Source: a virus | Strand: one strand, 5' to 3' | Length of the DNA: 26,683 bases | Virus record (IMG/VR): IMGVR_UViG_3300010375_000047 | Span: 1 to 26,683 of that record | Shown: positions 21,221-26,683 of the stretch, piece after piece | How the letters are laid out: each line of letters starts with the position of its first letter | Position numbering within the stretch: position 1 is the first letter of the stretch | The notes under the pieces: model-generated | What the model saw: only the letters and a program-made list of their open reading frames with translations | What the model was told of the DNA's origin: nothing | Databases searched by the model: none | Program-made: the position numbers and the translations under genes

Positions 21221-21466
21221 CTAGGCGACGGCCTTCACGAATCGCGGGTGCTCGTTGAACCAGTGCTCTACGCGCTGGATCCGCTGGTCGAAGGTCAGGC
21301 CCTCGGGCAGCGTTTCGCGCCAGCCCTCGAACTGTTCGACGCCGAGGTTTACGACAGGCCAGGTCCTGTGCGGACCGCTCTGATGCAGGTCGTGCTCGGC
21401 ATCCGCGTGGATGCCACATGTGGTGCCAGTGTCGGGGTCGATTGCGCCGCAGCGGGGGTAGTTCAT
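21221..21466 (-). CDS. Small Cys/His protein, unknown
   Basis: 81 residues from ATG 21466, with AAGGAG six bases upstream. N-terminal YPRCGAIDPDTGTTCGIHAD, then EHDLHQSGPHRTW, hold a C/C/H/H set that could bind zinc. The rest is helical with Trp (GVEQFEGWRETLPEGLTFDQ, HWFNEHPRFVKAVA). It could be a small zinc-finger regulator. It is followed by a 36-nt gap with TATATC and the strong ribosome site of the next gene. Confidence 0.7.
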   Translation of the reverse strand: MNYPRCGAIDPDTGTTCGIHADAEHDLHQSGPHRTWPVVNLGVEQFEGWRETLPEGLTFDQRIQRVEHWFNEHPRFVKAVA

Positions 21467-21489
21467 TTCTGTCTCCTTGTCGTGCATGC

Positions 21490-21708
21490 TCAGATAGTGG
21501 GCGGCGTAGACCGCGGATTGTCCGACGAGATAACGTCGCTGCATTTCGAGCAGCGGAACACGATCGACGTCGAGCCGTTGGGCCAGGTCTTCGTGCCGAT
21601 TTCGCGCCAGTCGTGAGTATGCGTGTAGAGGTAGATCCCCGTATTGCTCTGTGGGTACCGCCTCTGCGGTGTGGTGACAGTGGTGCGGTACCACTTCATT
21701 TCGATCAT
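21490..21708 (-). CDS. Small zinc-ribbon-like protein
   Basis: 72 residues from ATG 21708 (TAATG overlap). Beta-rich: EMKWYRTTVTTPQRRYPQSN, YLYTHTHDWREIGTKTW, then a single C-x2-C in VFRCSKCSDVIS, with two upstream His (HTHDW). This may be a half zinc ribbon. No function is recognised. Confidence 0.7.
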   Translation of the reverse strand: MIEMKWYRTTVTTPQRRYPQSNTGIYLYTHTHDWREIGTKTWPNGSTSIVFRCSKCSDVISSDNPRSTPPTI

Positions 21709-21863
21709 TAGTCATCCTCGTAGAAGAACTGGGTGATGGCCGCTTGATCCATCTCGTCCATTTCGGGCAATAGATCGGTGTCGATGGTGATTGACGCGCG
21801 CTCACCGCGCATGACAGCAGCGCGGGCATTCGCGATAGCGATCGAGATCGGGTTCTCTGACAT
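21708..21863 (-). CDS. Small acidic protein, unknown
   Basis: 51 residues from ATG 21863, with GAGGAG six bases upstream. It reads MSENPISIAIANARAAVMRG, ERASITIDTDLLPEMDEMDQ, ending in FFYEDD. Acidic and helical at the end, with a possible DNA-mimic-like character (inference). An earlier in-frame ATG (21929) lies inside the preceding gene and is not preferred. Confidence 0.65.
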   Translation of the reverse strand: MSENPISIAIANARAAVMRGERASITIDTDLLPEMDEMDQAAITQFFYEDD

Positions 21864-21873
21864 GTCACTCTCC

Positions 21874-22074
21874 TCAGCCAACGCGAGCTGTTTCACGCGC
21901 CCGCGCGTCGCTGATCGGTTCGCCGCCATACTCGCTGGCGATCAGCGTCGCCGCGTGGCGGATGTGGTTGGGTTGCAGGTGACCGATGATGGCTTCGGCC
22001 GCAATGATGCGCTCGGCCAGAATGCGAGCGCCGAGGGCTGCGCCGTCTCGGAAGTCCTGGGATGCGATACTCAC
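21874..22074 (-). CDS. Small helical protein, unknown
   Basis: 66 residues from GTG 22074 (GTGA overlap). It contains SIASQDFRDGAALGARILAE, RIIAAEAIIGHLQPNHIRHA and ATLIASEYGGEPISDARARE. Highly helical and Ala-rich. No family is recognised. It is a link in the coupled small-gene chain. Confidence 0.7.
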   Translation of the reverse strand: MSIASQDFRDGAALGARILAERIIAAEAIIGHLQPNHIRHAATLIASEYGGEPISDARARETARVG

Positions 22075-22349
22075 GATTCCTCCGGCCTAGCATCAGGGGA
22101 TAGTGGTTGGCCGAACATGACATTCAGGATGATGCGCAGATCACGAGCCTCCTGCTCATCCACTGGGAGCGACATGCCTGACACCCGGATCTCGTACATG
22201 GGGATGAACGTCTTGAGCGGCTTGACTCGCACTCGAGAGTTGGCCGAGACGTGCTCCTGCCGGCGAGGATCCGGCTCGAACATCTTGGCGAAGTCTGTTC
22301 GCATTTCGCGGAAGTATCGCTTGACCGGGTTGTCCGGTGTCGTTGTCAT
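22071..22349 (-). CDS. Small early protein, unknown
   Basis: 92 residues from ATG 22349 (ATGA overlap). Basic start (DNPVKRYFREMRTDFAKMFE) and a central strand-rich part (SRVRVKPLKTFIPMYEIRVS) followed by a helix (EQEARDLRIILNVMFGQ). This suggests a small alpha-beta protein. No known family is recognised. Confidence 0.7.
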   Translation of the reverse strand: MTTTPDNPVKRYFREMRTDFAKMFEPDPRRQEHVSANSRVRVKPLKTFIPMYEIRVSGMSLPVDEQEARDLRIILNVMFGQPLSPDARPEES

Positions 22350-22510
22350 TCAGACTCCTTCTCTGGGACAGAACTTGACCGTTCTTGTTCGGCAAGAAGC
22401 GCGTCCGCGATGTGCTCTCCGTACTCGCGGCGCGACCAGCCATCGCCCGGAGAGTCGAAGTGGTCACCCATGACGGCAACAACCGCGTCGATGATCTGTT
22501 GACGTTTCAC
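22346..22510 (-). CDS. 54-residue protein, unknown
   Basis: From GTG 22510, overlapping the previous stop (GTGA). It reads KRQQIIDAVVAVMGDHFDSP then GWSRREYGEHIADALLAEQE and an acidic tail. A short helix-turn-helix-like arrangement is possible. A longer frame (to 22669) lies over the neighbouring gene and is not used. No function recognised. Confidence 0.65.
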   Translation of the reverse strand: MKRQQIIDAVVAVMGDHFDSPGDGWSRREYGEHIADALLAEQERSSSVPEKESE

Positions 22511-22788
22511 TCCGTCCCTGCTTTCTCGCGTAGTGGTACGGATTTCGGACACTCGAAGGGGGTCAGCGTCTGCGACCCGTAGCTCGCGCCGCAGATACAC
22601 ACCCGAAGGAAGTCGTCGCACCACCATCGGTATTCGCCGCTCTGCATCACCTCGCGGTGCACACCACACTCATGGCGACTGGCGTCTGATTCTGCCATCC
22701 TCCGACTCAGCCGGGTTGAGAAGTGGGTGTCGCAAGCGTCGCATTTTGCGGTGTAGACGGTGCGCTCGCTCTCTTCAACCGTCTGCAC
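22507..22788 (-). CDS. Cys-rich, probably zinc-binding small protein
   Basis: 93 residues. GTG 22788 is preferred because GGGAG lies five bases upstream; GTG 22800 is an alternative. It has C-x2-C (AKCDACDTHF), then RHECGVH, WWCDDF, VCICGAS and ECPKS: seven Cys and three His spread over the protein. This indicates one or two zinc knuckles. Function is unknown; such proteins often bind nucleic acids or host proteins. Confidence 0.7.
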   Translation of the reverse strand: MQTVEESERTVYTAKCDACDTHFSTRLSRRMAESDASRHECGVHREVMQSGEYRWWCDDFLRVCICGASYGSQTLTPFECPKSVPLREKAGTE

Positions 22789-23008
22789 GTGAACTCCCAC
22801 ATTCTGCGACAGGTTCCCAGTCGCTGACCGTGATGGTGCGCTCCACGACGACGGCGTTGGCCCCCGGCTTCCAGTTCGGAAGCTCAGAGAGGGCCGTTTC
22901 CTTCATGTAGTACAACCCGTTGTCGTCGTACTCAATGAATAGCGGCCCGTCCCACTCGGGGTCTACCCACTGGATACGGACGGCGTACTCCGTGCGCTGT
23001 TCAGCCAT
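22775..23008 (-). CDS. Small protein, unknown
   Basis: 77 residues from ATG 23008. Beta-rich N-terminal part (EYAVRIQWVDPEWDGPLFIE), YDDNGLYYMKETALSELPNW and VVVERTITVSDWEP. This is the pattern of a small beta-sheet protein. The start overlaps the 51-residue gene before it by 8 nt. No function recognised. Confidence 0.7.
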   Translation of the reverse strand: MAEQRTEYAVRIQWVDPEWDGPLFIEYDDNGLYYMKETALSELPNWKPGANAVVVERTITVSDWEPVAECGSSRADG

Positions 23009-23156
23009 GATCTATCTGCCTATTCGCTAGTTCTGTGACGGGGCGCTCTCTGATCTGCTGACGGTGGTACGACGCCGAATGGTCATGCCCGATCTCGCAC
23101 TGGCAGGAATGCGTCGGATCGATCGTGTCGCCCTTGCACGTGTGCTCGACCATCAT
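23001..23156 (-). CDS. 51-residue Cys/His protein, unknown
   Basis: From ATG 23156 (ATGA overlap with the ribbon-helix-helix gene stop; a second ATG follows at once). It reads MVEHTCKGDTIDPTHSCQCE then IGHDHSASYHRQQ and RERPVTELANRQIDHG. Three Cys and several His in 25 residues suggest a metal-binding knuckle. It fills what would otherwise be a 145-nt gap. Confidence 0.7.
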   Translation of the reverse strand: MMVEHTCKGDTIDPTHSCQCEIGHDHSASYHRQQIRERPVTELANRQIDHG

Positions 23157-23320
23157 TTGCTCCGGTTCTTCTTGACGTACTGCTCGAGTGCCGCGACGAT
23201 GACCGCCGTGAGCGTGGTCCCGTTCGCCTCTGCCGCTACCTGCGCCCGCGCTTTGAGATCCAGGGGGATGCGGAACGTAGAGACCTTGATCGTTGGCATG
23301 CCGCCGATTGTCTCAGTCAT
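23153..23320 (-). CDS. Ribbon-helix-helix (Arc-like) regulator
   Basis: 55 residues from ATG 23320, overlapping the previous stop by 8 nt; ATG 23299 is an alternative. The strand PTIKVSTFRIP is followed by helix LDLKARAQVAAEANGTTLTA and VIVAALEQYVKK. This is the ribbon-helix-helix layout: strand with alternating residues, helix A, Gly-Thr-Thr turn, helix B. Such dimers bind palindromic operators. Its gene lies two genes after the palindrome at 23515-23546, so self-regulation is likely. Confidence 0.85.
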   Translation of the reverse strand: MTETIGGMPTIKVSTFRIPLDLKARAQVAAEANGTTLTAVIVAALEQYVKKNRSK

Positions 23321-23507
23321 TGCGCATGCCAGCCCAGATGCCGCCATACACTCCGTCGCGGACGATGCCGCAGGTGTGAACGCTCCATCCGGCGTTGTCA
23401 GCCTCGGCACGGTTGCAGGCGTCATCCCAGTCAGTGGCTTCGCCAGACCATTTGCGGGTCTGACCGTTGGAGCGAGAAGGAGTGAGGATAGCTGCGTAGA
23501 TTTCCAT
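23313..23507 (-). CDS. Small protein behind the palindromic promoter
   Basis: 64 residues from ATG 23507, which lies six bases after a TATACT -10 box and has no ribosome site, so a leaderless transcript is likely. A longer start at GTG 23552 overlaps the upstream stop but would translate through the palindrome. It reads MEIYAAILTPSRSNGQTRKW, SGEATDWDDACNRAEADNAG, WSVHTCGIVRDG. It appears alpha-beta and is not recognised. Confidence 0.7.
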   Translation of the reverse strand: MEIYAAILTPSRSNGQTRKWSGEATDWDDACNRAEADNAGWSVHTCGIVRDGVYGGIWAGMRND

Positions 23508-23513
23508 GTCATC

Positions 23514-23546
23514 AGTATATACACGAGTTGCCTCGTTTGTATATAC
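23514..23546 (-). promoter_or_regulatory. Promoter inside a 32-bp palindrome, operator candidate
   Basis: GTATATACA (23515-23523) and TGTATATAC (23538-23546) form 9-bp perfect arms, with a second dyad CGAG/CTCG between. On the minus strand TATACT (23519-23514, five of six to the -10 consensus) lies six bases before ATG 23507, with TATACA (four of six to -35) 18 bases further upstream. A bound ribbon-helix-helix protein would block it. Confidence 0.6.
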
Positions 23547-23548
23547 GG

Positions 23549-23854
23549 TCACTCTGCTTTTTCAGGACGTATATCAACGGATGCTTGTTGGCGGCGGTTG
23601 AGCAAGTCGACCGTGAACTTGTGGTCGGCGCGGGCTGCATATCCGCCCATGTGTTCGGGGGCGGATGCGTCATCTGGATCTTTGCTGAGGTGAACCACCT
23701 GGCGCGGATCACCGCCGTATTCGTTCACCCAGTCAGAGAACCCGTACAGATACCCAGAGTCGCGGTAGTCGTCCCATCCGTCCGTCCACTCGAAGTCAAT
23801 CCAGCAGCCGAGGTAGATCGGCAACTCCTCGCACGTGACCGTTCTGGTGGTCAT
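23549..23854 (-). CDS. Trp/Asp-rich small protein, unknown
   Basis: 101 residues from ATG 23854 (ATGA overlap; an earlier in-frame start at 23866 is less likely). It has CEELPIYLGCWIDFEWTDGW, DDYRDSGYLYGFSDWVNEYG, then a helical basic tail. Very aromatic and acidic centre. No family recognised. It is the last gene before the palindromic promoter. Confidence 0.7.
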   Translation of the reverse strand: MTTRTVTCEELPIYLGCWIDFEWTDGWDDYRDSGYLYGFSDWVNEYGGDPRQVVHLSKDPDDASAPEHMGGYAARADHKFTVDLLNRRQQASVDIRPEKAE

Positions 23855-24189
23855 GCGAGGGACCACCAGAGCCCGTGCGTGATGTAGCCATGCCAGGACT
23901 CCTCCGCCGCGCCGCCGACCAGGATGCTGTTGCTCGATCCATCGCCAGGCTTGACCGTGATTGATCCGTCATCTTCTTCGCGGACGGTGTGATTGCCAAG
24001 GTTCCCGTGCAGCCCGTTCGGAGTGATGACGAACCACAACTCGCCAGTGAGATTAGTGTCTCCAACAGCGGACGGCGGGAAGTTAGTGATCTTGCGGAAG
24101 GTCCCTGGTGGGTCCTGACGCATCGTGAAGTTCTCGCGGTAGTCGAGGTCGGGCAGGCGCTGACCCCGCAACTCGTCCGTGCGCTTCAA
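23851..24189 (-). CDS. Small beta-rich protein, unknown
   Basis: 112 residues from TTG 24189, with GGAG four bases upstream and TTGA overlap with the methyltransferase stop. A Pro/Gly-rich mid part (DPPGTFRKITNFPPSAVGD), then TGELWFVITPNGLHGNLGNH, TVREEDDGSITVKPGDGSSN, ending ESWHGYITHGLWWSLA. The sequence looks like a small beta barrel. It is coupled to a DNA methyltransferase, but no functional link is visible. Confidence 0.75.
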   Translation of the reverse strand: MKRTDELRGQRLPDLDYRENFTMRQDPPGTFRKITNFPPSAVGDTNLTGELWFVITPNGLHGNLGNHTVREEDDGSITVKPGDGSSNSILVGGAAEESWHGYITHGLWWSLA

Positions 24190-24716
24190 GTTGTCTCCGA
24201 ACTGTGCGATGTCGGGCTAGCCCAGATCAGCAGGGCGCACCCGAACGGCGGACGCTCGTTGGGCTTGATCTCGGTTGCACCCGGCTTGATGAACCTGAGG
24301 CGACCGCGCAGGAAACGGACGCTCAGGTGTCCGTCCGGTCGGTCACGAAACGGCTCTACCCAGTCCTGCCACCATGCCTGTTCGACGCGATTGGCAGGAA
24401 GGAGCATGACGATTCCGCGCGTGCTCGGCCATTCCTCCCACGCCTTCAGGAGCCAGCGATTCAGATCCGAGTAGGGCGGGTTGCACCAAACCCTCTCGCC
24501 CGCCCAAGACTGCTTTAGCCCGTCGTCCGCCCGTGTGAAATAACGCACACACTTGGCGTTGTGCGGAGCCGCAGCAGCGTCAAGAGTGAATGGCCCGAGC
24601 TCGTCATCCCACCGCGCGAAATCATCCGGATGGGTGGCGCGATCATCCACCTCATCTAGAGCGCCGTGTGCCGCTGTCTGCTGCGGGTGGTTCTGGGCCT
24701 TGAATCCGAGCAGCAT
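24186..24716 (-). CDS. Phage DNA N6-adenine methyltransferase (Dam family)
   Basis: 176 residues from ATG 24716 (TGATG overlap). The family opening FTLDAAAAPHNAKCVRYFT (about 43-61) is followed by the catalytic motif NPPY (79-82, in WCNPPYSDLNRW), MLLPANRVEQAWWQDWV and a C-terminal strand (PPFGCALLIWAS). This is the PF05869-type phage Dam. It would methylate adenine in phage DNA with S-adenosylmethionine, protecting it from restriction or marking origins or promoters. No cognate nuclease is nearby, so it is an orphan. Confidence 0.9.
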   Translation of the reverse strand: MLLGFKAQNHPQQTAAHGALDEVDDRATHPDDFARWDDELGPFTLDAAAAPHNAKCVRYFTRADDGLKQSWAGERVWCNPPYSDLNRWLLKAWEEWPSTRGIVMLLPANRVEQAWWQDWVEPFRDRPDGHLSVRFLRGRLRFIKPGATEIKPNERPPFGCALLIWASPTSHSSETT

Positions 24717-25087
24717 CAGTTGGCCTCGCTAACTGGCCCGGCATCCTGAGATGCTGGCCCATCTACGTCGTCATTGTCGAAGTCGTCGCTGAACTCGCGG
24801 AGCTGGATCGTGCCGTTCAAGAACGCGGTCGGAGTTATCCACGCGAACCGCGTCTGCCCGACCTCGAGCAAGTTGTAGCCTTCGGTGCAGACGTCCCCGC
24901 CCCACTCGAACTCGATCGTCCCGTTGTCCATCGGGATGGCCCACGCATCATCCGGGATGAGTCCGAGCATCGCTACCGCGTTACGGAACACAGCCTTTGA
25001 TGGGGCGAACGATCCGGGTCCAAGCCATCCGTTCTCCATGTGAGAGTCCTCGAGCGCCACTAGACGTTCGCGTGCCTTCGTCATCAT
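24716..25087 (-). CDS. Early protein, unknown
   Basis: 123 residues from ATG 25087 (ATGA overlap). N-terminal helix (MTKARERLVALEDSHMENGW), then an alpha-beta centre (AVFRNAVAMLGLIPDDAWAI, NGTIEFEWGGDVCTEGYNL) and an acidic C-terminus (FSDDFDNDDVDGP). The central pattern suggests a small domain with a strand pair containing Trp and Gly. No function recognised. Confidence 0.75.
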   Translation of the reverse strand: MMTKARERLVALEDSHMENGWLGPGSFAPSKAVFRNAVAMLGLIPDDAWAIPMDNGTIEFEWGGDVCTEGYNLLEVGQTRFAWITPTAFLNGTIQLREFSDDFDNDDVDGPASQDAGPVSEAN

Positions 25088-25404
25088 GCGTTCGTATCCT
25101 TACCTGCATCGTGTGATAGTGGTGCAGTTTCGGGCCACGGTTCGCTCGCGTAGAGGAAGGCGTGCCATTGAGGAGTCGAGTCTTCGTACCCCTTGACCGT
25201 GATCGTGGCGTCAACCTGTCGCAGCCAACCGTCAAGCGTCCGGGTAGACCGCGACTCGACTTTGTGCCCCTTCCGGCGAATCTCGGAGAGGGTGTCCGTG
25301 GCGACATCTGCCAACGTGCGGTCGCGGATGATCGACGCCTTGACCGAACGGAGATTGCCGTCCTCTTCGATGAAACCGTGAACGTGGATGACGGGCTCAG
25401 GCAT
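25084..25404 (-). CDS. Early protein, unknown
   Basis: 106 residues from ATG 25404, overlapping the previous gene by 8 nt. It has a beta start (PEPVIHVHGFIEEDGNLRSV), a central helix (TLADVATDTLSEIRRKGHKV), strands (DGWLRQVDATITVKGY) and an acidic end. This is a typical small alpha-beta protein, unrecognised. Confidence 0.75.
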   Translation of the reverse strand: MPEPVIHVHGFIEEDGNLRSVKASIIRDRTLADVATDTLSEIRRKGHKVESRSTRTLDGWLRQVDATITVKGYEDSTPQWHAFLYASEPWPETAPLSHDAGKDTNA

Positions 25405-25585
25405 CTGTCGTCCTATCTGATGATGTCTGATCGACCCAGACGCTCAGGATTCGGGTCTTGACGACCTGGCGAGCGAAGAGGGGAAGGAACTGCGTCGACC
25501 CCATCTCGATGACCACATTGCGAATGCGAACCGCCGCGGGGAACGTCTTGCCGTTGATTACGAGGCTACGCCGCCAGAACATCAC
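25397..25585 (-). CDS. Small early protein, unknown
   Basis: 62 residues from GTG 25585, with GAGGAG eight bases upstream and GTGA overlap; ATG 25582 is the next codon and also overlaps. It is beta-rich: MFWRRSLVINGKTFPAAVRI, RNVVIEMGSTQFLPLF, KTRILSVWVDQ. No family is recognised. The amphipathic strands suggest a small barrel. Confidence 0.7.
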   Translation of the reverse strand: MMFWRRSLVINGKTFPAAVRIRNVVIEMGSTQFLPLFARQVVKTRILSVWVDQTSSDRTTDA

Positions 25586-25833
25586 GATTTGCTCTCCTCG
25601 ATATCGGCTGATGCTGGGATGGCAAAGTGCTCCCGCGCCCGATCCACGGCTAGGTCAGCGTGGTGGAAGTCCTGCGCTTCGATCCATTCAAGAACGCCAG
25701 CGCGAGCATCCTGTCGGGCTGCGATGTACCAGCGGTCGAACAGTTCGCCGCGTCGCTCCTGGGTCAGGCGGGTTCCAAGGGACACGAAGTCCTGGCGCAC
25801 ATCCGTGGTGTTGGGTTCGTAGTCGACGTTCAC
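25582..25833 (-). CDS. Early protein, unknown
   Basis: 83 residues from GTG 25833, with AAGGAGG seven bases upstream and GTGA overlap. It reads VDYEPNTTDVRQDFVSLGTR, LTQERRGELFDRWYIAARQD, ARAGVLEWIEAQDFHHADLA and ends acidic. Largely helical with many charged pairs. No function recognised. Confidence 0.75.
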   Translation of the reverse strand: MNVDYEPNTTDVRQDFVSLGTRLTQERRGELFDRWYIAARQDARAGVLEWIEAQDFHHADLAVDRAREHFAIPASADIEESKS

Positions 25834-26060
25834 CGGTCGGCCTCCTTGGTCGGGACAGAATGGATGGATGTAGGGCCGAACTTGCTGATGCCGTGGACGG
25901 CCGCGTTGTGCTTGGCGGCGAACCGCTTGGCCTCCGACGTGCTGAAGCCGCGGTAGAGCTCGACGAACGGATGCCCGTCGTTGCACTGTGCCGCGTCGGT
26001 CGGAGTGGTCGGTCCATGTCCGTCCCGTTTCGCCGTCAGGGCGACCCATCCAGCGGGCAT
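25830..26060 (-). CDS. Small early protein, unknown
   Basis: 76 residues from ATG 26060 (TGATG overlap; GTG 26072 is an alternative). N-terminal MPAGWVALTAKRDGHGPTTP, then CNDGHPFVELYRGFSTSEAK, RFAAKHNAAVHGISKFGP. The pattern 'f.ely.gfst.eAkrfAakhnaa' is like short alpha-beta domains in phage early proteins. Function unknown. Confidence 0.7.
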   Translation of the reverse strand: MPAGWVALTAKRDGHGPTTPTDAAQCNDGHPFVELYRGFSTSEAKRFAAKHNAAVHGISKFGPTSIHSVPTKEADR

Positions 26061-26548
26061 CAGGCGGGCCACCGTTCGAATCGCTGATCCGCCTTGATGT
26101 ACAGCGGGTGCTTGGGCTGTCCGTCCTTGGTTGTGCCGAGCGAGTAGACGTTAGCGCCGGCCAGCAGCTTCTTGACCTCGCGCACACGCCAGGAGTCGGC
26201 GTTCGCACCCCACGCGACGATGACCGGAGCGCCCGACCGGACGGCGCGGGCGAACGTGACCTCGAGCATCGTGTCGTTGTCACGCCCGACCGGATCGATC
26301 GCCCGCTTCATCTCTTTCGGGTCGGTCGCGCGGAAGGCGTAGAGATTCACGACAACGATGCCGCCGTACCCGTCGCGCTTAGCGAAGCCGATGCAGCGCC
26401 GGATCGTCGGGTCGTCCAGGGCGGCGTCAGCGGTGCTCGGGTTGAGCATCACGAACGTCATCTTCTGAGCGCCCGCATCCCACTCGCGCACGAGGTAGTA
26501 GCGATACCGGCCATCCGTCGAGAGGGTCGCGTCCGAGAGCATGGTCAC
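26060..26548 (-). CDS. DUF1643 family protein
   Basis: 162 residues from GTG 26548 (GTGA overlap) or ATG 26542. Family hallmarks are clear: RYRYYLVREW, MTFVMLNPSTADAALDDPTI, RRCIGFAKRDGYGGIVVVNL, FRATDPKEMKRAIDPVGRDN, then VIVAWGANADSW. DUF1643 proteins are frequent in phages and bacteria. Their biochemical role is not established; an alpha-beta fold with conserved Asn and Asp suggests a nucleotide- or base-related enzyme (inference). Confidence 0.9.
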   Translation of the reverse strand: MTMLSDATLSTDGRYRYYLVREWDAGAQKMTFVMLNPSTADAALDDPTIRRCIGFAKRDGYGGIVVVNLYAFRATDPKEMKRAIDPVGRDNDTMLEVTFARAVRSGAPVIVAWGANADSWRVREVKKLLAGANVYSLGTTKDGQPKHPLYIKADQRFERWPA

Positions 26549-26683
26549 GACGGGGCACCAGGAACAGAACTGGAAGATGTACGGCTAGCGTTCAGGGCTG
26601 ACCCGGTGTCCCAGTTCGTCTCGTCAAATGCCGCGTCGAGCAGTTCCTCGCCCAGTACCCAGTGGAGCTCGTTGATCGCGTAG
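26545..26683 (-). CDS. C-terminal end of a gene running off the right edge
   Basis: The frame is open from the window edge to TGA 26547-26545, 45 codons, and its stop overlaps the GTG of DUF1643. It reads NELHWVLGEELLDAAFDETN then WDTGSALNASRTSS, ending SVPGAPS. The coupling to the next gene supports it. Too little is present to name it. Confidence 0.6.
   Translation of the reverse strand, partial: YAINELHWVLGEELLDAAFDETNWDTGSALNASRTSSSSVPGAPS

Noticed and set aside
23508-23552. GTG 23552 as start of the 23313 gene
   Set aside because: The extra 15 residues would be encoded by the palindrome, and ATG 23507 fits a leaderless start after a good -10 box. The alternative cannot be fully excluded.
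25988-26683. 231-codon open frame on the plus strand at the right edge
   Set aside because: It is antisense to DUF1643 and its neighbours, which have family motifs and coupled starts.
1-26683. Insertion sequences, transposases or CRISPR arrays
   Set aside because: No transposase motif, terminal inverted repeat pair with target duplication, or regularly spaced repeats were found on either strand.

Overview
This 26.7 kb window is a stretch of a tailed-phage (siphovirus) genome or prophage from a high-GC actinobacterium. The evidence is the GC-rich sequence, the use of GTG and TTG starts, the HK97-type head genes, a tape-measure protein, and proteins typical of phages of Rhodococcus, Gordonia and relatives. 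The host genus is inferred. Every gene I can support lies on the minus strand, so the map reads from right (26683) to left (1). Both ends cut through a gene.

Right part, 26683 to 19534: about 20 small genes, most joined by 1-14 nt start/stop overlaps. Recognisable members are a DUF1643 protein, a phage Dam-type adenine methyltransferase, a ribbon-helix-helix regulator and several Cys/His-rich peptides. Most of the rest have no visible function and look like early host-takeover genes. A palindromic promoter that would give a leaderless mRNA sits at 23514-23546.

Middle, 19533 to 14746: a structured 85-nt element, then a recombination and replication operon. It runs tyrosine recombinase, RusA resolvase, lambda-exonuclease/YqaJ-type nuclease, a conserved protein, a winged-helix replication initiator carrying a (GGGTC)6 repeat, a helicase-loader-like protein, a 45-residue protein, an SSB-like protein, a zinc-ribbon protein and an excisionase-like HTH protein. 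The last two overlap by 143 nt in different frames. No polymerase is present, so replication would recruit the host replisome.

14745 to 11727: a promoter, a palindrome and a terminator-like hairpin precede an HTH protein and a metallophosphoesterase. These are followed by a hairpin-rich gap, five small genes (one apparently frameshifted) and an HNH endonuclease.

Left part, 11726 to 1: the packaging and structural module in standard siphovirus order. It has small and large terminase, a small membrane protein, portal, HK97 protease, major capsid protein, a glycosyltransferase, head-tail adaptor, tail terminator, a small protein, major tail protein, a gp10-like protein, the tail-assembly chaperone pair with a -1 frameshift site (CCCTTTC), tape measure and a partial minor tail protein. 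DNA is cut by TerL (with HNH and TerS), threaded through the portal into a protease-matured capsid, and the tail is built around the 567-residue tape measure. Lysis genes and tail fibres must lie beyond the left edge. No immunity repressor is visible, so a temperate lifestyle is suggested only by the recombinase.
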